Both the position numbers and the translations under genes were made by a program. Positions 13,348 through 26,537 of a stretch of DNA of 64,000 nucleotides are shown here, in pieces. The first letter of the stretch is position 1. Each line of letters begins with the position of its first letter. The notes beneath the pieces are model-generated. The model was not told the DNA's origin, made no database searches, and worked only from the letters and a program-made list of their open reading frames with translations. Origin of the DNA: Amoebidium appalachense (Eukaryota > Ichthyosporea). The stretch lies in assembly GCA_963693365.1 (NCBI GenBank), contig CAVNZM010000009.1:6882001-6946000 (forward strand), read 5' to 3'.

Positions 13348-15029
13348 TAATAATCATAAGATGTGATATGCGGTCAGGAGGTGTGCGCGTGTTTGACAGG
13401 CGGAGCAGGCGTGACCGAAAGTGGCAACAAATGCTAATATCACAGGCGTGAGGCATGTTGCCAATGGTCTAAATGGTTGTTTTTTTTTTTTTGGTCCTAC
13501 AGAAATCGACCAGTGTGCAGAGGGCATACACACGTGTGGAGCCCAGGCGACTTGCAGCAAGACACCCGGCTCGTTCACATGCAACTGTGCCGCTGGGTTT
13601 GTTCTGGATCCGATACCAGTCAACAACACCTATGAATGTGGTAGGTGGAAGGGAACCCATCTTTTGTGTGGGTGTGGCCGGTGGGTGTTAGTGTGGGTGG
13701 GTGGGTGGGTGGGTGCATGTGGGTGGGTGAGTGGCAGGGAGTCACTAGGCACTGTGTGTGTGTGTGTGTGTGCCGTGTATGCCGTGTGTGTGTGTGTGTG
13801 TGTCTGTGTGTCTGTGTGTCTCTGTGTCTACGTAGACTGTATGCTAAAATCTTTTGAAGTGTTGGTGTTTCTCTGTTACCTTTAATGGTGGGTAAGTGAA
13901 CTGATGTATCGATTCATACCGGCAGTTGTCGCTTGCTCTGCAAGTGTCAATCCTTGCCTGCCGGGTCAAGCAACGTGCAGCTTCAATGGGACTGCGCAGT
14001 CTTGCACTTGCCCAGAAGGGTTCACAGGGGACGGCATCAATTCGTGCACAGGTACTGTAACCAGATGCGTGATGTATGTTACTTACCTAGTATAATGTCT
14101 ATTCCTGGCTTTGCATTCAAATTCACTGTTGAATGAAACATTGTTTAACTTAGATGCCAATTGTATTCGAAACGTAGTAGCCCCTTCGATCTTGGTGAAT
14201 GTCTAACAACCATTTACTTTTCAACCATTATGATAATGCAGATCTGGACGAGTGTGCAAGCAATGTGCATGCCTGCAGTGTCTTTGGCACGTGCACCAAC
14301 ACGATGGGCAACTACACGTGTGCCTGCAACACCGGATACACCCTTAATGGCCCCACGGCATGTGTTGGTAAGTACGGCCCAGTAGGCCCCTTTAACGGAA
14401 TTGTTTATTAGTAGTACTTACTGCCTTTTGCTGTCTTTCGAAATGTGCAGAGAAACAAGTGCACATATACATGAAGTCTTATTAGGGAGTTGTCTTCCTG
14501 GCTACCTTGACTGTTAAGGACGGGATACTCATGGATATGTATACGTAATGGAAGAGAGATATGCTCCATAGTCTTAGCAGTTTCTATCAACGCATGGTTT
14601 GTGCTAATTGATTCATTCCGCCTACATCTAATCTTCGGCTTGCAGAAAATGACGAGTGCGCGCTGGGGACACACACCTGCAACGGCGATGCCTCGTGTAC
14701 AAACAACCCCGGGAGCTTTATGTGTGAATGCTATGCTGGCTACCAGGGCGACGGCAGGGCCTGTGCTGGTATGTCGCCCTTTTTTTTTCGCCTACCGTAC
14801 ATGCCTCCTTGACAGCCCAATCTCAATGGCATGCCCCTCCCATGCGCGAAGGTGCACCCTGCACATGTCGCCCTAGGCAGAGCCCAACCCCACGTTAGCA
14901 TATTCAGTTCTAAACTTTCTGTTGCGAACTTCAAGGGCCCAGTTTGCACAAACAGATTAATCTCGACAAGCTGAGTTAGCAGCATTATGTGGCAAAAGCA
15001 GAAGTAGCTGATGAGAGAAAGAGAAAGAA

Positions 15030-15078
<49 letters not shown>

Positions 15079-18000
15079 GAGAGAGAGAGAGAGAGAGAGA
15101 GGAGAGGTGAGGGTGTGTGTGTATTTGGGGGGGGGGGGGGGGGGGGGGGGTGCAGATTGCTAGATGGTGATTGAAGCGCCGTGACTTATTTTCAAACCAA
15201 TCACAGATGCCAACGAGTGCGAACTTACCGAGAGTGTTCGTAACGGGACAGTTGACCCATCAACCATATCTGTGAGCTTTTTAGCAAACTGCAGTGTTGA
15301 TGCAACGTGCAATAACACCGAAGGCAGCTATGAGTGTACATGCAACTTAGGGTTTGGGGGTGACGGCACTGTTTGTAAGGGTATGTATTCTTTAAGTTTA
15401 AGAATTCCTATGGCTCTTCTCATATTGTACTTAAATGCACGTGTACAATCCTCACTGGCACTTTTCAGTGTATTTCACATGATAATCTGAACATTTTTTC
15501 CCGACCCCCCCCCCCCCCCCCCCCCCCCCTTTCCCCCTCCCTTTTTTTTTCTTTTCCAGATTGTGTGCAAATTGTTTATCCAAAAGCTTAAAGCAATTTG
15601 GACCCAACCAAAATTTGATGCAGTAGATGTCCGAGTTTTTGGCAAGTTTTATTGGAAAAATTAAGGGTTCCAGAGTAGTTTGGCAATGGTGGCATAGCAG
15701 TACCCGCTGCATGGCTCTTTAATGTTATTAAGTCTCTGTTAAGGCTCTGTTCTATCCTGTGTGGACTTGTGCACCAGAACTAACAGGTCATCTTCTGCAG
15801 ACAACTCTGACGAATGTGCCGTGGGCCAACACACGTGCGACTCGAATGCGACGTGCACGGACAAGCCTGGAAAATTCGAATGCGCCTGCAACACTGGATA
15901 TGCTGGTGACGGCTTCAAGTGCAACGGTAGATATCCCACCCTGAGTCCGGCCAGTCGAATCGTAATGCAGCAAGAAGTCCATGCTTCTCGACTGTTCATG
16001 ATCATAGTTTGTATGGCACTGCGGCGGAAAAGGCTTTTAATTATGTGCAACCAAACTCCAACCGTTGGATTGACATGCTTATTGATGTACTGACCACACT
16101 GGCATCGATGTGATGGTGACTGTAGGCTATAATATTGACGTCATCTAATGAAATGCTAACTCAGTTACCATTATAACGGAACCTGACCTGCAGATGAGGA
16201 CGAATGTGCTCTCAAGACACACACATGCCATGCCCAGGCCTCGTGTTCAAACACGGCGGGGAGCTATGAGTGTAAATGCAACATTGGGTACCAAGCGAGC
16301 GGGAATACGTGTACTGGTGAGTGGGCTTGCAATGGCACTGGCTGTTTATTTCGAGCAGCGTCTTTTATTCTCTCTCACCTGGCAATCTTTAAGAAACGTG
16401 AACACTGGGAATATTCCGAGTACACTAAAGATATATGTAGGCTAGTATGTGAATATTGCTCTGGCTTAGCAGCTGCAGTTATCATTGTGGTCAATGTGGG
16501 TGTTAGACTTTTGGTTTCTAATTTGCGCTCGTTTCCACCAGACTCAGACGAGTGCAACCTGGGGTTGCATAACTGTCACCAGGGGGGGGCCTGTGCAATA
16601 ACACCGATGGAAGCTTCCTTTGCAGCTGCAATGCTGGGTACCAGGGGAATGGAGTATCTTGTACAGGTATGGCCATATATGTGACTCAACGCTTTTGCTT
16701 CATATTATGGGCCAAGCTGGCTCCCTGCCTTCGGCATGTTACAAAAAACGTTCTCCCTGATTCTCAAAATCCACAAGGCTATCAAGAATGCAAAAGCAGA
16801 AGCATAGCACACATTTACATGGTCTGACTAACCAGTGACGCAGATGCCGCTTGAACTGCTGTATTAATGTATGTAGCTAGCGCAGATATATTGTTCCAAG
16901 CAGCTGAGTGCATATTAATATGCTGACCACACATCGATGTCGGCCGTACCATTGACGTTATATAACGAAGCTATATCCTATCCGAACATTACCTGCAGAT
17001 GAGGACGAATGTGTTCTCAAGACACACATTTGCCATGCCAAGGCCTCGTGTTCAAACACGGTGGGCAGCTACGAGTGTAAATGCAACATTGGGTACCAAG
17101 GGAACGGCAACACGTGTACAGGTGGGTGCCCTTAGGCTGTTCAAAATTATTCAAGGCACGGTTTTTGTGTTTAAGGTTCACTCTCCAGGCATTTTAACCT
17201 AAAACAGCCGTGAACCTCGGGCCTTTTTCAACAGCGAAAGCACCGGTATGCACATAATAAAAATAAACATAAACTGCATTATGATAGCTGTAGCAGATAA
17301 TATTCTGGTTGACATTGTGGCAGCCGTGTAAAAGTTCTAACATGTGCTCGTCTCAACCCAACACCAGATTCAGACGAGTGTACTCTGCAGACGCACAGCT
17401 GCCACCAAAGCCAGGGTCTGTGCCAGAACACCGCTGGAAGCTTTCTGTGCAGCTGCAATGCTGGGTACCAGGGGAACGGAATATCTTGTGCAGGTATGGC
17501 CATATATGTGACTCGTTTTCTTCATTTCATGGGCCAAGTTTGCTCGCTTCCTTTAAGACGGCTCAAATCTCCTGAACTATCAAAGACCACGAGGCTATGA
17601 ATGCAAAAGTTGCAGGTAGAAGAAAAGCACACCTTTACATGCTCTGACTCATCAATATTGCGGATACCGCACTGACCGCCGTAGTAATAAATTTATCTAA
17701 AAGTAGATCACTCAGGCACTAATAAGATAGGTTTCAAGCAGATGGTTATTCAGTATTTCGTGCAGGGAGGGACAGAACAAGCAACCGAAGTTCGTTCACA
17801 CCCGCACATGCTTGTACTAACCTTTTTATTCCCAACTTCAGATGTAAACGAATGCAGTGCCGGTTCTCACAAGTGTAGCAACAAGTTGAACGCTACTTGT
17901 GTCAACACCGTAGGGAGTTATAGTTGCCAGTGCCCGGCTTGGCGCCAGGGTGATGGAATCACTGCTTGCACAGGTCTCCCCCCCCCCCCCCCCCCCTCCC

Positions 18001-18234
18001 CGCTCCCTCCCTCAGTGATCTAAGTTAAGTTCTCGGCGGGTTTTAGAATCTGCACACAGGCTCTAGTGCCATGCGCATGACACGCACGAACATCCACACT
18101 CACTCACATGTGACGAATTTCTGTCAGGTGCTAGACAAGGGCTGGTTATCTTGGCACCGACATTATAACTGACTCAGCATAATCAACTAATAATTACTAA
18201 TAGTCACTTCCTGCCTTCTTTCTGCTCCCTCCCC

Positions 18235-18271
<37 letters not shown>

Positions 18272-21162
18272 ACAAAAAAAAAACCATCACTACCATCCCG
18301 GAAACATCACCAAGAAATGACAAATCCTTGAATAAAGTCTGAAGAGCCCAATATTGAAGCACCGGGGCTGACTAATTTACACGGTACCAACAATCTACGT
18401 GCAGAACAAAACAGGTGCGCAGACGGATCCCATACGTGTGGGAGCCTGACCACCTGCGTCCAAACTCCCGGCTCGTTCAGTTGTTCGTGCCCAGCCAATT
18501 TCACCTTGGCAACGCAAGTTGACGCAAACAACAAGTTTAACTGCGGTAAACACCTCGTCGTCTTACCCTTTTGGAATTTTGTTTTTCTGTATACAATCCC
18601 ATTTGCCTCAACCTATGGTCATCCAGTTATACATAGTACGGCAACTCAGTTGTGCGCGTGCGAGAGGCATGCCTTGTCACTCTTTCCTTTCTTCGCCTCC
18701 CCCCCCCCCCCCCCCCCCCGCCCCCTCCCCCCCCCCCCCCCCCCTCTCCCTTCCATCTTTTTGGTTTGCTTTTCTTGCCCAGTGTTCTGACATGTTTCCT
18801 ACTCGTTTAGGCTCTCATCTGCACCATTCGATTCTTTAACGTTCGCATCAGCTGTCACACACACAGAGATCTTTTTAAATAGTAGTTTATAAACTGCTGA
18901 TGACTGCTTACAAAACATTCCCTGCATGCTTACAAAACATTCCCTGCAGAGAGAAACCAGTGTCTAGACGGAACCCATACATGTGGTAACCTAGCAGTAT
19001 GTGCCAAGACGCCCGGCTCGTTCAGCTGCTCGTGCCCTGCTGGATATAGTCTCGGCACCAAACTTGTCAACAAAAAGTTCAACTGTGGTAAGCAACCCAT
19101 CCCTTGTCTCTTTTTTACTGTGATTAGACAGTGTAAGTTGTAGCACATCTGTGTTTCTCTGCATGGCAAGATCTGCCGCATGCCTCAAAAAGGAGACATC
19201 ATCACCCGAGCTGTCAAGCACAATTACGGATGAAAAGCATCAGGCAAGGAACAAGCATGGGTATAGGAAAAATGTATTGGCTGACAAAGTGAATCATTTG
19301 AACATTCGGCCATCATGTGCATGTTGCCAACAAATTCATACCGTGGCACATACACATTCGAGCCCATGCACACACTTACCCTGACACACACACCCGGCAC
19401 ACACACACACACTCACTATTCAAACACTAATCAAACAAAAAAACAAACAGAGGACATCAACGAATGCAAAGGCACCAATACCAGCATCTGCCCTGCGAGA
19501 GCAGGATGTGTCAACTCTGTTGGTTCTTTTAGCTGTGTGTGCTCGATGGGATCGTCGTTTAATGCAGAAAAGACATCATGTGAAAAATTCACGATCAGTA
19601 AGTCTCCCCCCTTCCACTCCCCCCCCTTCCCACTCCCCCCCCCCCCCCCCCCCCCCACCCACCCACCCACCCCACCCCCCCACCACCACCACCCCCTCCC
19701 CCCCCCTCCCCCCACACACACACATACACCCCCATCCCCACCCCACCCCACCCTCAGGCAGGGTGGTCTTTGTTTGGCGTCTTCCGTCCCCCGGTATACT
19801 GCGGATAACTCTTCCGCATTGTTAAGCATATTGCTCAGGAAGCGGAATTGATAATTCCGTAATCGATTCGAATATGTGATTCCCAGCTCTCATGCCTGTT
19901 TGTCTCCTAAGGTTTATAGTAGTTCAATATCATCAACGGTTATTCATCGGTGGTTTCCCAGCTTACAATCCGACAACAGATTCATCCCCCCCCCCCCCCC
20001 CCCCCCCCCACCACCACCACCACCACCACCACCACCACCACCACCACCACAACCAGCTCCACTAGCAAGAAAAACGACATAACAATTCGGCTTCACTTAT
20101 GAAGTGGAAGTGATGATTGCTTTGTGTCGATTTGAAACTGTGATCTCCAGCCTTGAGGGCAATTTCTCTCCTTGTAGTAAATCATTGGTGTTTCCCAGCT
20201 TACAATTCAAAAGCAGTTCTCCCCCCCCCCCCCCCCCCCCTCCTTTCCCAACCCACTTGTTCCGCTTGCAAGAAAGACAACAACAATAACAACAGCAACC
20301 AGAATAATAAAACACAAAAATATCGATGTGAGTCTGACCCCACTGTTTACCAATACACAGGTACTGGATCCGTGGGAAAAATTCTGCCACAGGGCTTAGC
20401 ATGCTCTCCCACGGGTTCGTTTGGAAACTGGACTAGAAAATTCAACACAATATTTGATGACACATATTGCGTCTCGACGTGTGTGCGGTATCAGGAATGC
20501 CAGTTTGCGGTCTTCAATAGCAAGGAGAACTCGTGTGTGATCACAAACCACTGCCTGAACCGGGTCACAAGCTTTGGAACCCAAGTTTACACTCTGTTGA
20601 GTACGTATCCCCCACCTCTTACATACACGCACAGGCACACTCATATCTTCCCACCTTAGCCTATCGTGACCTTTGCAGTTTCTTGCATTGCCATTGCTTT
20701 TCTTTCTGCCAAACCAACTTTTAACGATTATGCTGGCGTTTCTCCATGGCATGTATGGAATTCTTCTCGTATGTTGATTGTCGGAAAAGGACACCCGCCC
20801 CATATATGGTAAAGCTTCATCAGTGTGGTGTTTGTGTTATTAACCAACCGTGAGCGGCTCAATGACGTCAGCTGTTGACGTCGATTTGACGTTGTCTAAG
20901 ATAAAGGCCGACATAGAACTTAACTGACTGCACTGTAACCCTTGCAGAGCCAACTGTCACCGGGAGGTGCGATAGAGCCGGACTGATCGGAACTAGCAAC
21001 AAGATGAATGGGCTCAGAGAGTGTGCTAATAGTTGCCAGAAATTATCCAAACTTAAGTGCAAGTATGTGTCGTATGACACAGTGACCAAGGCCTGCACCA
21101 CCTACAGCACGTGCAATGCATTAGTACAGGATAGCAATACAATATCTATGATAGTGGTGTAA
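1682..21162 (+). CDS. Secreted PAN/PA14/VWD/EGF mosaic protein, 34 exons (whole gene)
   Basis: Exons by splice consensus and phase: 1682-1745, 2552-2779, 3255-3278, 3917-4111, 4517-4626, 5185-5692, 5899-6359, 6956-6995, 7345-7586, 8000-8200, 8589-9237, 9958-10083, 10272-10397, 10962-11081, 11379-11501, 11965-12177, 12439-12663, 13008-13154, 13503-13640, 13926-14051, 14242-14367, 14646-14768, 15207-15380, 15801-15926, 16194-16316, 16542-16666, 16999-17121, 17368-17493, 17842-17973, 18405-18545, 18950-19087, 19451-19597, 20361-20600, 20948-21162 (TAA). Every junction closes in phase except one missing base in exon 26. The product is about 2,041 residues: hydrophobic signal peptide, PAN-like x2, PA14, VWD, one EGF, EGF x4, PAN x2, EGF x15, PAN x2. 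There is no C-terminal membrane segment, so a secreted matrix or adhesion protein is inferred. PAN, PA14, VWD and EGF are known binding and assembly modules; the specific ligand is unknown. I do not recognise an orthologue. Confidence 0.85.
2451..2530 (+). repeat. (AC)n microsatellite in intron 1
   Basis: About 40 uninterrupted AC dinucleotides end 21 bases before the exon 2 acceptor, so the array occupies the place normally held by the polypyrimidine tract. Confidence 0.95.
4517..6359 (+). CDS. Mosaic gene exons 5-7: PA14-like domain and following module
   Basis: Exons 4517-4626, 5185-5692 and 5899-6359 join in phases 0 and 1. The core in exon 6 (about 5480-5692) has the PA14 pattern of a strand ending [17 protein letters not shown], and exon 7 begins with the PA14 C-terminal signature [17 protein letters not shown]14 is a beta-barrel found in adhesins, glycosidases and protective antigens, often binding carbohydrate; it is used here only as a fold name. 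The rest of exon 7 (about 6000-6359) is a less familiar beta-rich, Thr/Ser-rich segment, possibly a second beta-sandwich. The exon 7 donor (GTCTCATT) leads straight into a C-run. Confidence 0.7.
6956..9237 (+). CDS. Mosaic gene exons 8-11: von Willebrand factor D domain and first EGF
   Basis: Exons 6956-6995, 7345-7586, 8000-8200 and 8589-9237. The VWD fold is recognised from ATFDGQAY (exon 8), GMYTIVRDC (exon 9) and [12 protein letters not shown] followed by DD (exon 10), the usual order of VWD landmarks. Exon 11 holds a cysteine-bearing post-VWD segment and then an EGF module ([20 protein letters not shown]). VWD followed by EGF is familiar from mucin-like and SUSD2/MUC4-type proteins, but no NIDO or AMOP domain was seen. 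Internal phases are 1, 0 and 0, unlike the uniform phase 1 downstream, so the PA14-VWD block probably entered the gene as one unit. Confidence 0.8.
9388..9535 (+). repeat. Tandem 75-bp duplication in intron 11
   Basis: Two adjacent copies of a unit beginning TTTTAGCAACAATCTGCCAG (about 9388-9463 and 9464-9535) differ at only a few positions. No coding content. Confidence 0.8.
9958..11501 (+). CDS. Mosaic gene exons 12-15: four EGF-like modules
   Basis: Exons 9958-10083, 10272-10397, 10962-11081 and 11379-11501 each encode one EGF module of 40-42 residues and each is bounded by phase 1 introns. Exons 13 and 15 start with the calcium-binding signature D-I-N/D-E-C and have aromatic positions in [10 protein letters not shown] and [10 protein letters not shown]. 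Exon 14 ([10 protein letters not shown]) is also of cbEGF type but with an altered last cysteine loop. Exon 12 lacks the acidic start and is a plain EGF. Calcium-binding EGF runs make rigid rods; that role is inferred. Confidence 0.85.
11965..12663 (+). CDS. Mosaic gene exons 16-17: tandem PAN-like modules
   Basis: Exons 11965-12177 (213 bases) and 12439-12663 (225 bases) each encode one PAN/Apple-like unit: [16 protein letters not shown] with NDCAIFSVC, and [17 protein letters not shown] with VCSLYPTPC. They interrupt the EGF series and are symmetric phase 1 exons. The cysteine spacing matches the C-terminal pair (exons 33-34) and the N-terminal pair (exons 2 and 4), pointing to duplication within the gene. 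Confidence 0.75.
13008..19597 (+). CDS. Mosaic gene exons 18-32: fifteen EGF-like modules
   Basis: Each exon encodes one EGF unit with phase 1 at both ends. Most start with a calcium-binding signature (EIDQC, DLDEC, ENDEC, DANEC, DEDEC, DSDEC, DVNEC, EDINEC) and contain the beta-hydroxylation-type GSYTC/GSFSC core. Exon 23 (15207-15380) has a 16-residue insertion after its first cysteine. Exons 30 and 31 form a distinct pair ([20 protein letters not shown], ending FNC). Exons 25-26 and 27-28 are copies of each other from a genomic duplication. Exon 26 (16542-16666) is 125 bases instead of 126: the G8 run at 16582-16589 is one base short of what its twin exon 28 predicts, which breaks the frame. 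Confidence 0.85.
13309..13346 (+). repeat. Poly(G) tract in intron 18
   Basis: G run of about 38 bases followed by ATAATAATCATAAG. One of the few G (rather than C) runs on the sense strand of this gene; it lies about 155 bases past the donor, well away from both splice sites. Confidence 0.9.
15030..15150 (+). repeat. Poly(G), (GA)n and second poly(G) cluster in intron 22
   Basis: G-run of about 47 bases, then roughly 12 GA units, a GT-rich spacer and a further G-run of about 23 bases. It lies mid-intron, more than 250 bases from the donor. Confidence 0.9.
16081..17690 (+). repeat. Tandem genomic duplication (~0.82 kb unit) carrying EGF exons 25-26 and 27-28
   Basis: Unit 1 is about 16081-16890 and unit 2 about 16915-17690. 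Intron sequence is conserved along with the exons: both have CTGACCACAC before the first exon, ACCTGCAGATGAGGACGAATG at the acceptor, GTATGGCCATATATGTGACTC after the second donor and a matching AAAAGC...TTTACATG block downstream. A whole two-exon cassette was therefore copied recently, enlarging the EGF rod by two modules in frame. Confidence 0.85.
19983..20050 (+). repeat. C-run followed by (CCA)n in intron 32
   Basis: About 23 C residues and then roughly 14 CCA units. Not exonic; no splice sites frame it. Confidence 0.9.
20361..21162 (+). CDS. Mosaic gene exons 33-34: C-terminal PAN-like pair and stop
   Basis: Exon 33 (20361-20600, 80 codons) includes [18 protein letters not shown] and [10 protein letters not shown]. 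Exon 34 (20948-21162) includes [20 protein letters not shown] and ACTTYSTC, then a short hydrophobic tail and TAA. No transmembrane segment or GPI-type tail is evident, which favours secretion. A damaged copy of exactly these two exons sits on the opposite strand at 32430-32924. Confidence 0.8.
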
Positions 21163-21570
21163 CTAGAAATATGACATCTACGAACCTTAGTGGTTTATTG
21201 AAAACACAACTACTGGGATAGTTGATTAACTACTAGTAGACGTATAGCTGACTGATTGAAAATACAATATCAAAATAGCTGTTTATAACCATAGAAAGCT
21301 GTGTTGCAGCCAACCTCTGACTCTGGAAAGAAAAGACTGTGGCGCACTTGCGAGTGAAGCAGAGAAATTGGGCGGGTGTGGTGGTGTAACCGTTGTAACG
21401 TTAACGGGTTCAGGCATTTGGCTTAGACACAAAAATTAACCAAGGTAATATAATCCTTGCCCAAGTTAGATATAGAAAGGTTAACATGTTGATGCGAGAG
21501 CCTCAGATATATTTAGAAGTAGAAGTTGAACAGATAGCAGCTTAAGGTGGCCCATCTCACGGCTGGTACC

Positions 21571-21576
21571 AATAAA
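21571..21576 (+). terminator. Poly(A) signal of the mosaic gene
   Basis: AATAAA about 410 bases after the TAA at 21160-21162, with no earlier canonical signal in the 3' flank. The cleavage site would be expected near 21590-21600. Confidence 0.55.
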
Positions 21577-24016
<2,440 letters not shown>

Positions 24017-24534
24017 TGTTGGAATACTACGTATCTCGTAGGTCAGCAAGAGACTTGAAGTATGTGTGTGCCACAGTGTCTTCTCTTTGTTTGTATTCGT
24101 GTCTGGTTTTCTCCTTTGTGCTCCCCCTCTATTCTTTTTTCCTCTCTATCTCTCTCTCTCTCTCTCTCTTCCTCTCCCCCCCCCCCCCTCCCCCCCTGTA
24201 CACCCCCCCCCCCCCCCCCGGCCCCCCATATCACTCTCTCTCACCCTTGTTCCGTGTGCACAGATATCTATAGATCTGTGCATAACAGGCCCGCTGGCCT
24301 GTCAGGTCGTGTTGTATTTTACTTGTGTTTGCTCTCCTCTGTTTTGCTGTCTGTAGAGTAATTGGATACCTATTTTTGTTGTCTCTTGTGTTTAGTAGGT
24401 CGAAATAGGAGGGCTCACCAGTAGCCGCGAGGGAGCCGATCTATAGGCCGTGGCGTTGCATTCCTTTCTATTTATAGACGTGTTTTGATTGGACACATTG
24501 GATCTCTTTGAAACCTATTCCCATGACGTGTCTT
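24017..24534 (+). mobile_element. LTR-like dispersed repeat, copy 1, left part
   Basis: Starts TGTTGGAATACTACG, runs through a CT/C-rich centre and ends ...GACGTGTCTT exactly where the Ngaro-type element begins. The sequence resumes at 30008 (CACTTTTATATTGACGAC...). Copy 2 at 30100-30972 is co-linear throughout and lacks the insertion. A TG start, an AATAAA-bearing downstream half (seen in copy 2) and several dispersed copies suggest a solo LTR; no polyprotein is adjacent. Confidence 0.6.
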
Positions 24535-24883
24535 GGTTTTATTTGTGGAAATTATTGACATAAATATTTTTCTGGGTAAACACGTAGGATGGGTGTTCGA
24601 TACCAACATAGCCATGTAGGCTTCATTTCGTGTTTTAGCAGTTAGCGGTTGGCTGCCCGCACACGGGCACCTATTAGCCAGTCAAAACATCAGATACCAC
24701 AGATCACTAGACCGAGTTATGATTGGCTCGGATTAGATTTCACATATCACTAGATCGATTTTTGATTGGCTCAGATCGGTAGGCTTAGGTATATAAGCAC
24801 GACAGTTTTTAGCAGATCAGCAAGCTACAAACACATCTTCTGTGTTTAGCATCCACAGCCTTACAGCTATATATTCCTTTTCA
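24535..24883 (+). repeat. Split direct repeat A1 (5' terminus, promoter region)
   Basis: Matches A2 (29437-29785) base for base as far as I could follow by eye, with equal length. It includes TATATAA at 24790-24796, so it presumably contains the element's promoter. Confidence 0.85.
24790..24796 (+). promoter_or_regulatory. TATA motif in A1
   Basis: TATATAA about 130 bases upstream of the first gag ATG (24924). The same motif recurs in A2. Confidence 0.5.
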
Positions 24884-24923
24884 TTCCTTTTCATTCTCCC
24901 TATCTTTCCCTACGCCGGTCAGC

Positions 24924-26094
24924 ATGCCGCCGAAAAAGCGCCAGGCCTCAGCCGCCGCCCCTGCCGCGGCACCTAAGCGCCTGACCCGCAGCGACCTCCG
25001 CCACAGGCTGACCAACGCTCCCGCGGACACTGACGCGCCTCCAGCGGCCCATACCACCACGGACCCGGACCCGCCGGCTACTCTCCCCTCCACCCCTGAA
25101 GTCCCCCCTCAGGCCCCGCCGTCCCCGCAGATGACTTCTCAAGACGCCGTCCTGGCCGCCCTCACCGCCATCAGCACCCAGATGGCTGGCGTCCTGGCTG
25201 CTCTCACCAACCGCGACCCCTCCCGCGCCCCCCGCCGCGCCCTCCACACCCGGGGAGGTTTCCCCGGGGCTGCATCTCGGCCCTGACCTTGACCTGCCTG
25301 CCCTGCCCGCGCCCCCCATCACAGGTGAGAACACTGGCGACATTCAGCCGGGCACACTCCCGCTTCCCCCCGCGGATGTGCTGGCAGATTTGCGCGCCAA
25401 TCGTTTCGTCGACCTGTATAAGTTCACCCCCGCCGCCCTCCTGGCCCCATCCAAGAAAGGTCAGCATCTGCGCATGGCCGACGACGGCAGCATCGAGACT
25501 TTTCGCCAAGACAAACCCGTTCCCCTGCGTTCACTCGTCATTTGGATCCAAGCTTGGACCCATTACATGGCCGCCAAGCACCACCTCGGCCTTCCCACGG
25601 ACAAAGACGTACTTTGGACTCAGCACATCACTCGCCTCAGCACCCGATACCCGTGGGCCCAGATCCACAACTATGACGTATACGCCCGCACCGTGGCCCA
25701 CCAGCAGGGTCGGGCTCCGATCGAGTGCCCCAACCTGCTCGCCCAACTCCACCAGGATCTCCTCCTGCCACCCACCCTGCTCATCCAGGACGCATGTCAG
25801 CGCTGTGGCTTCCCCGACCACCCCAGCGCGGCCTGCCCCATGTACCCCAAGCCCGGCTGTGGTCTTGACGGCTTTAAGCCGCCCCACAAGCCCGGCGGGG
25901 GTCACACCCCTAACCGCCCTGGCCCGCAACCCGGCCCGGCAAAACCGGCCCGACCCGTGGATCTACCCGCGACGCACTGCAGGAATTTCCACATTAACGG
26001 TCGGTCCTGCGCTAAGCAGCCCTGCCCCTTCTCCCACGTGTGCCCGCTCTGCTCTGGCACACACCCCCGCAAAGACTGCAAGCACAATGCCTAG
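24924..26094 (+). pseudogene. gag: gag-like ORF1, one frame break
   Basis: Starts at ATG 24924 in good context (MPPKKRQAS, basic and Pro/Ala-rich). The opening frame stops at about 25286, while the rest of the protein runs in the +1 frame from about 25230 to the TAG at 26094. A single extra base, plausibly in the C6 run at 25228-25233, accounts for this. The downstream frame encodes a conserved helical region (about 25378-25760) and two zinc-knuckle-like clusters, CQRCGFPDHPSAAC (near 25797) and CPLCSGTHPRKDC (near 26041). Gag proteins of this order package the RNA. A programmed shift is possible but no classic slippery-site architecture is apparent. Confidence 0.6.
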
Positions 26095-26370
26095 TCTACG
26101 CGCACACCCACACACACAGCTAGAACATAGGGGTTCGGAGCTAGGACACACGAGTACAGGGAAACGGAGCTCGGGAGGACGGGCCAATAGGGCTGAGTAC
26201 AAAATTTCGCAGGCCAACTACGGCGCCCGCGCGCGTCAAGAATAAATGTCCCTATACAAAGACGTTTATTCTGGCCACTGCACATAATTTTACTCCCCCC
26301 CCCCATCCCACGAGCCTCCCCCCCCCTTACACTCACCTAGCACTCCCTCCCCCCCCCTTCTTCTACCGCT

Positions 26371-26485
26371 GTGTCCGCCCACACCCCCGCGTGCTCGGGC
26401 ACATTCCCCTGCACAGGGCCCCGCTGCCCTCCCTGCCAACCCTCACTTGGGCCAAGCTGCCCTACTCTAACCCCCCGGGGCCCTG

Positions 26486-26537
<52 letters not shown>

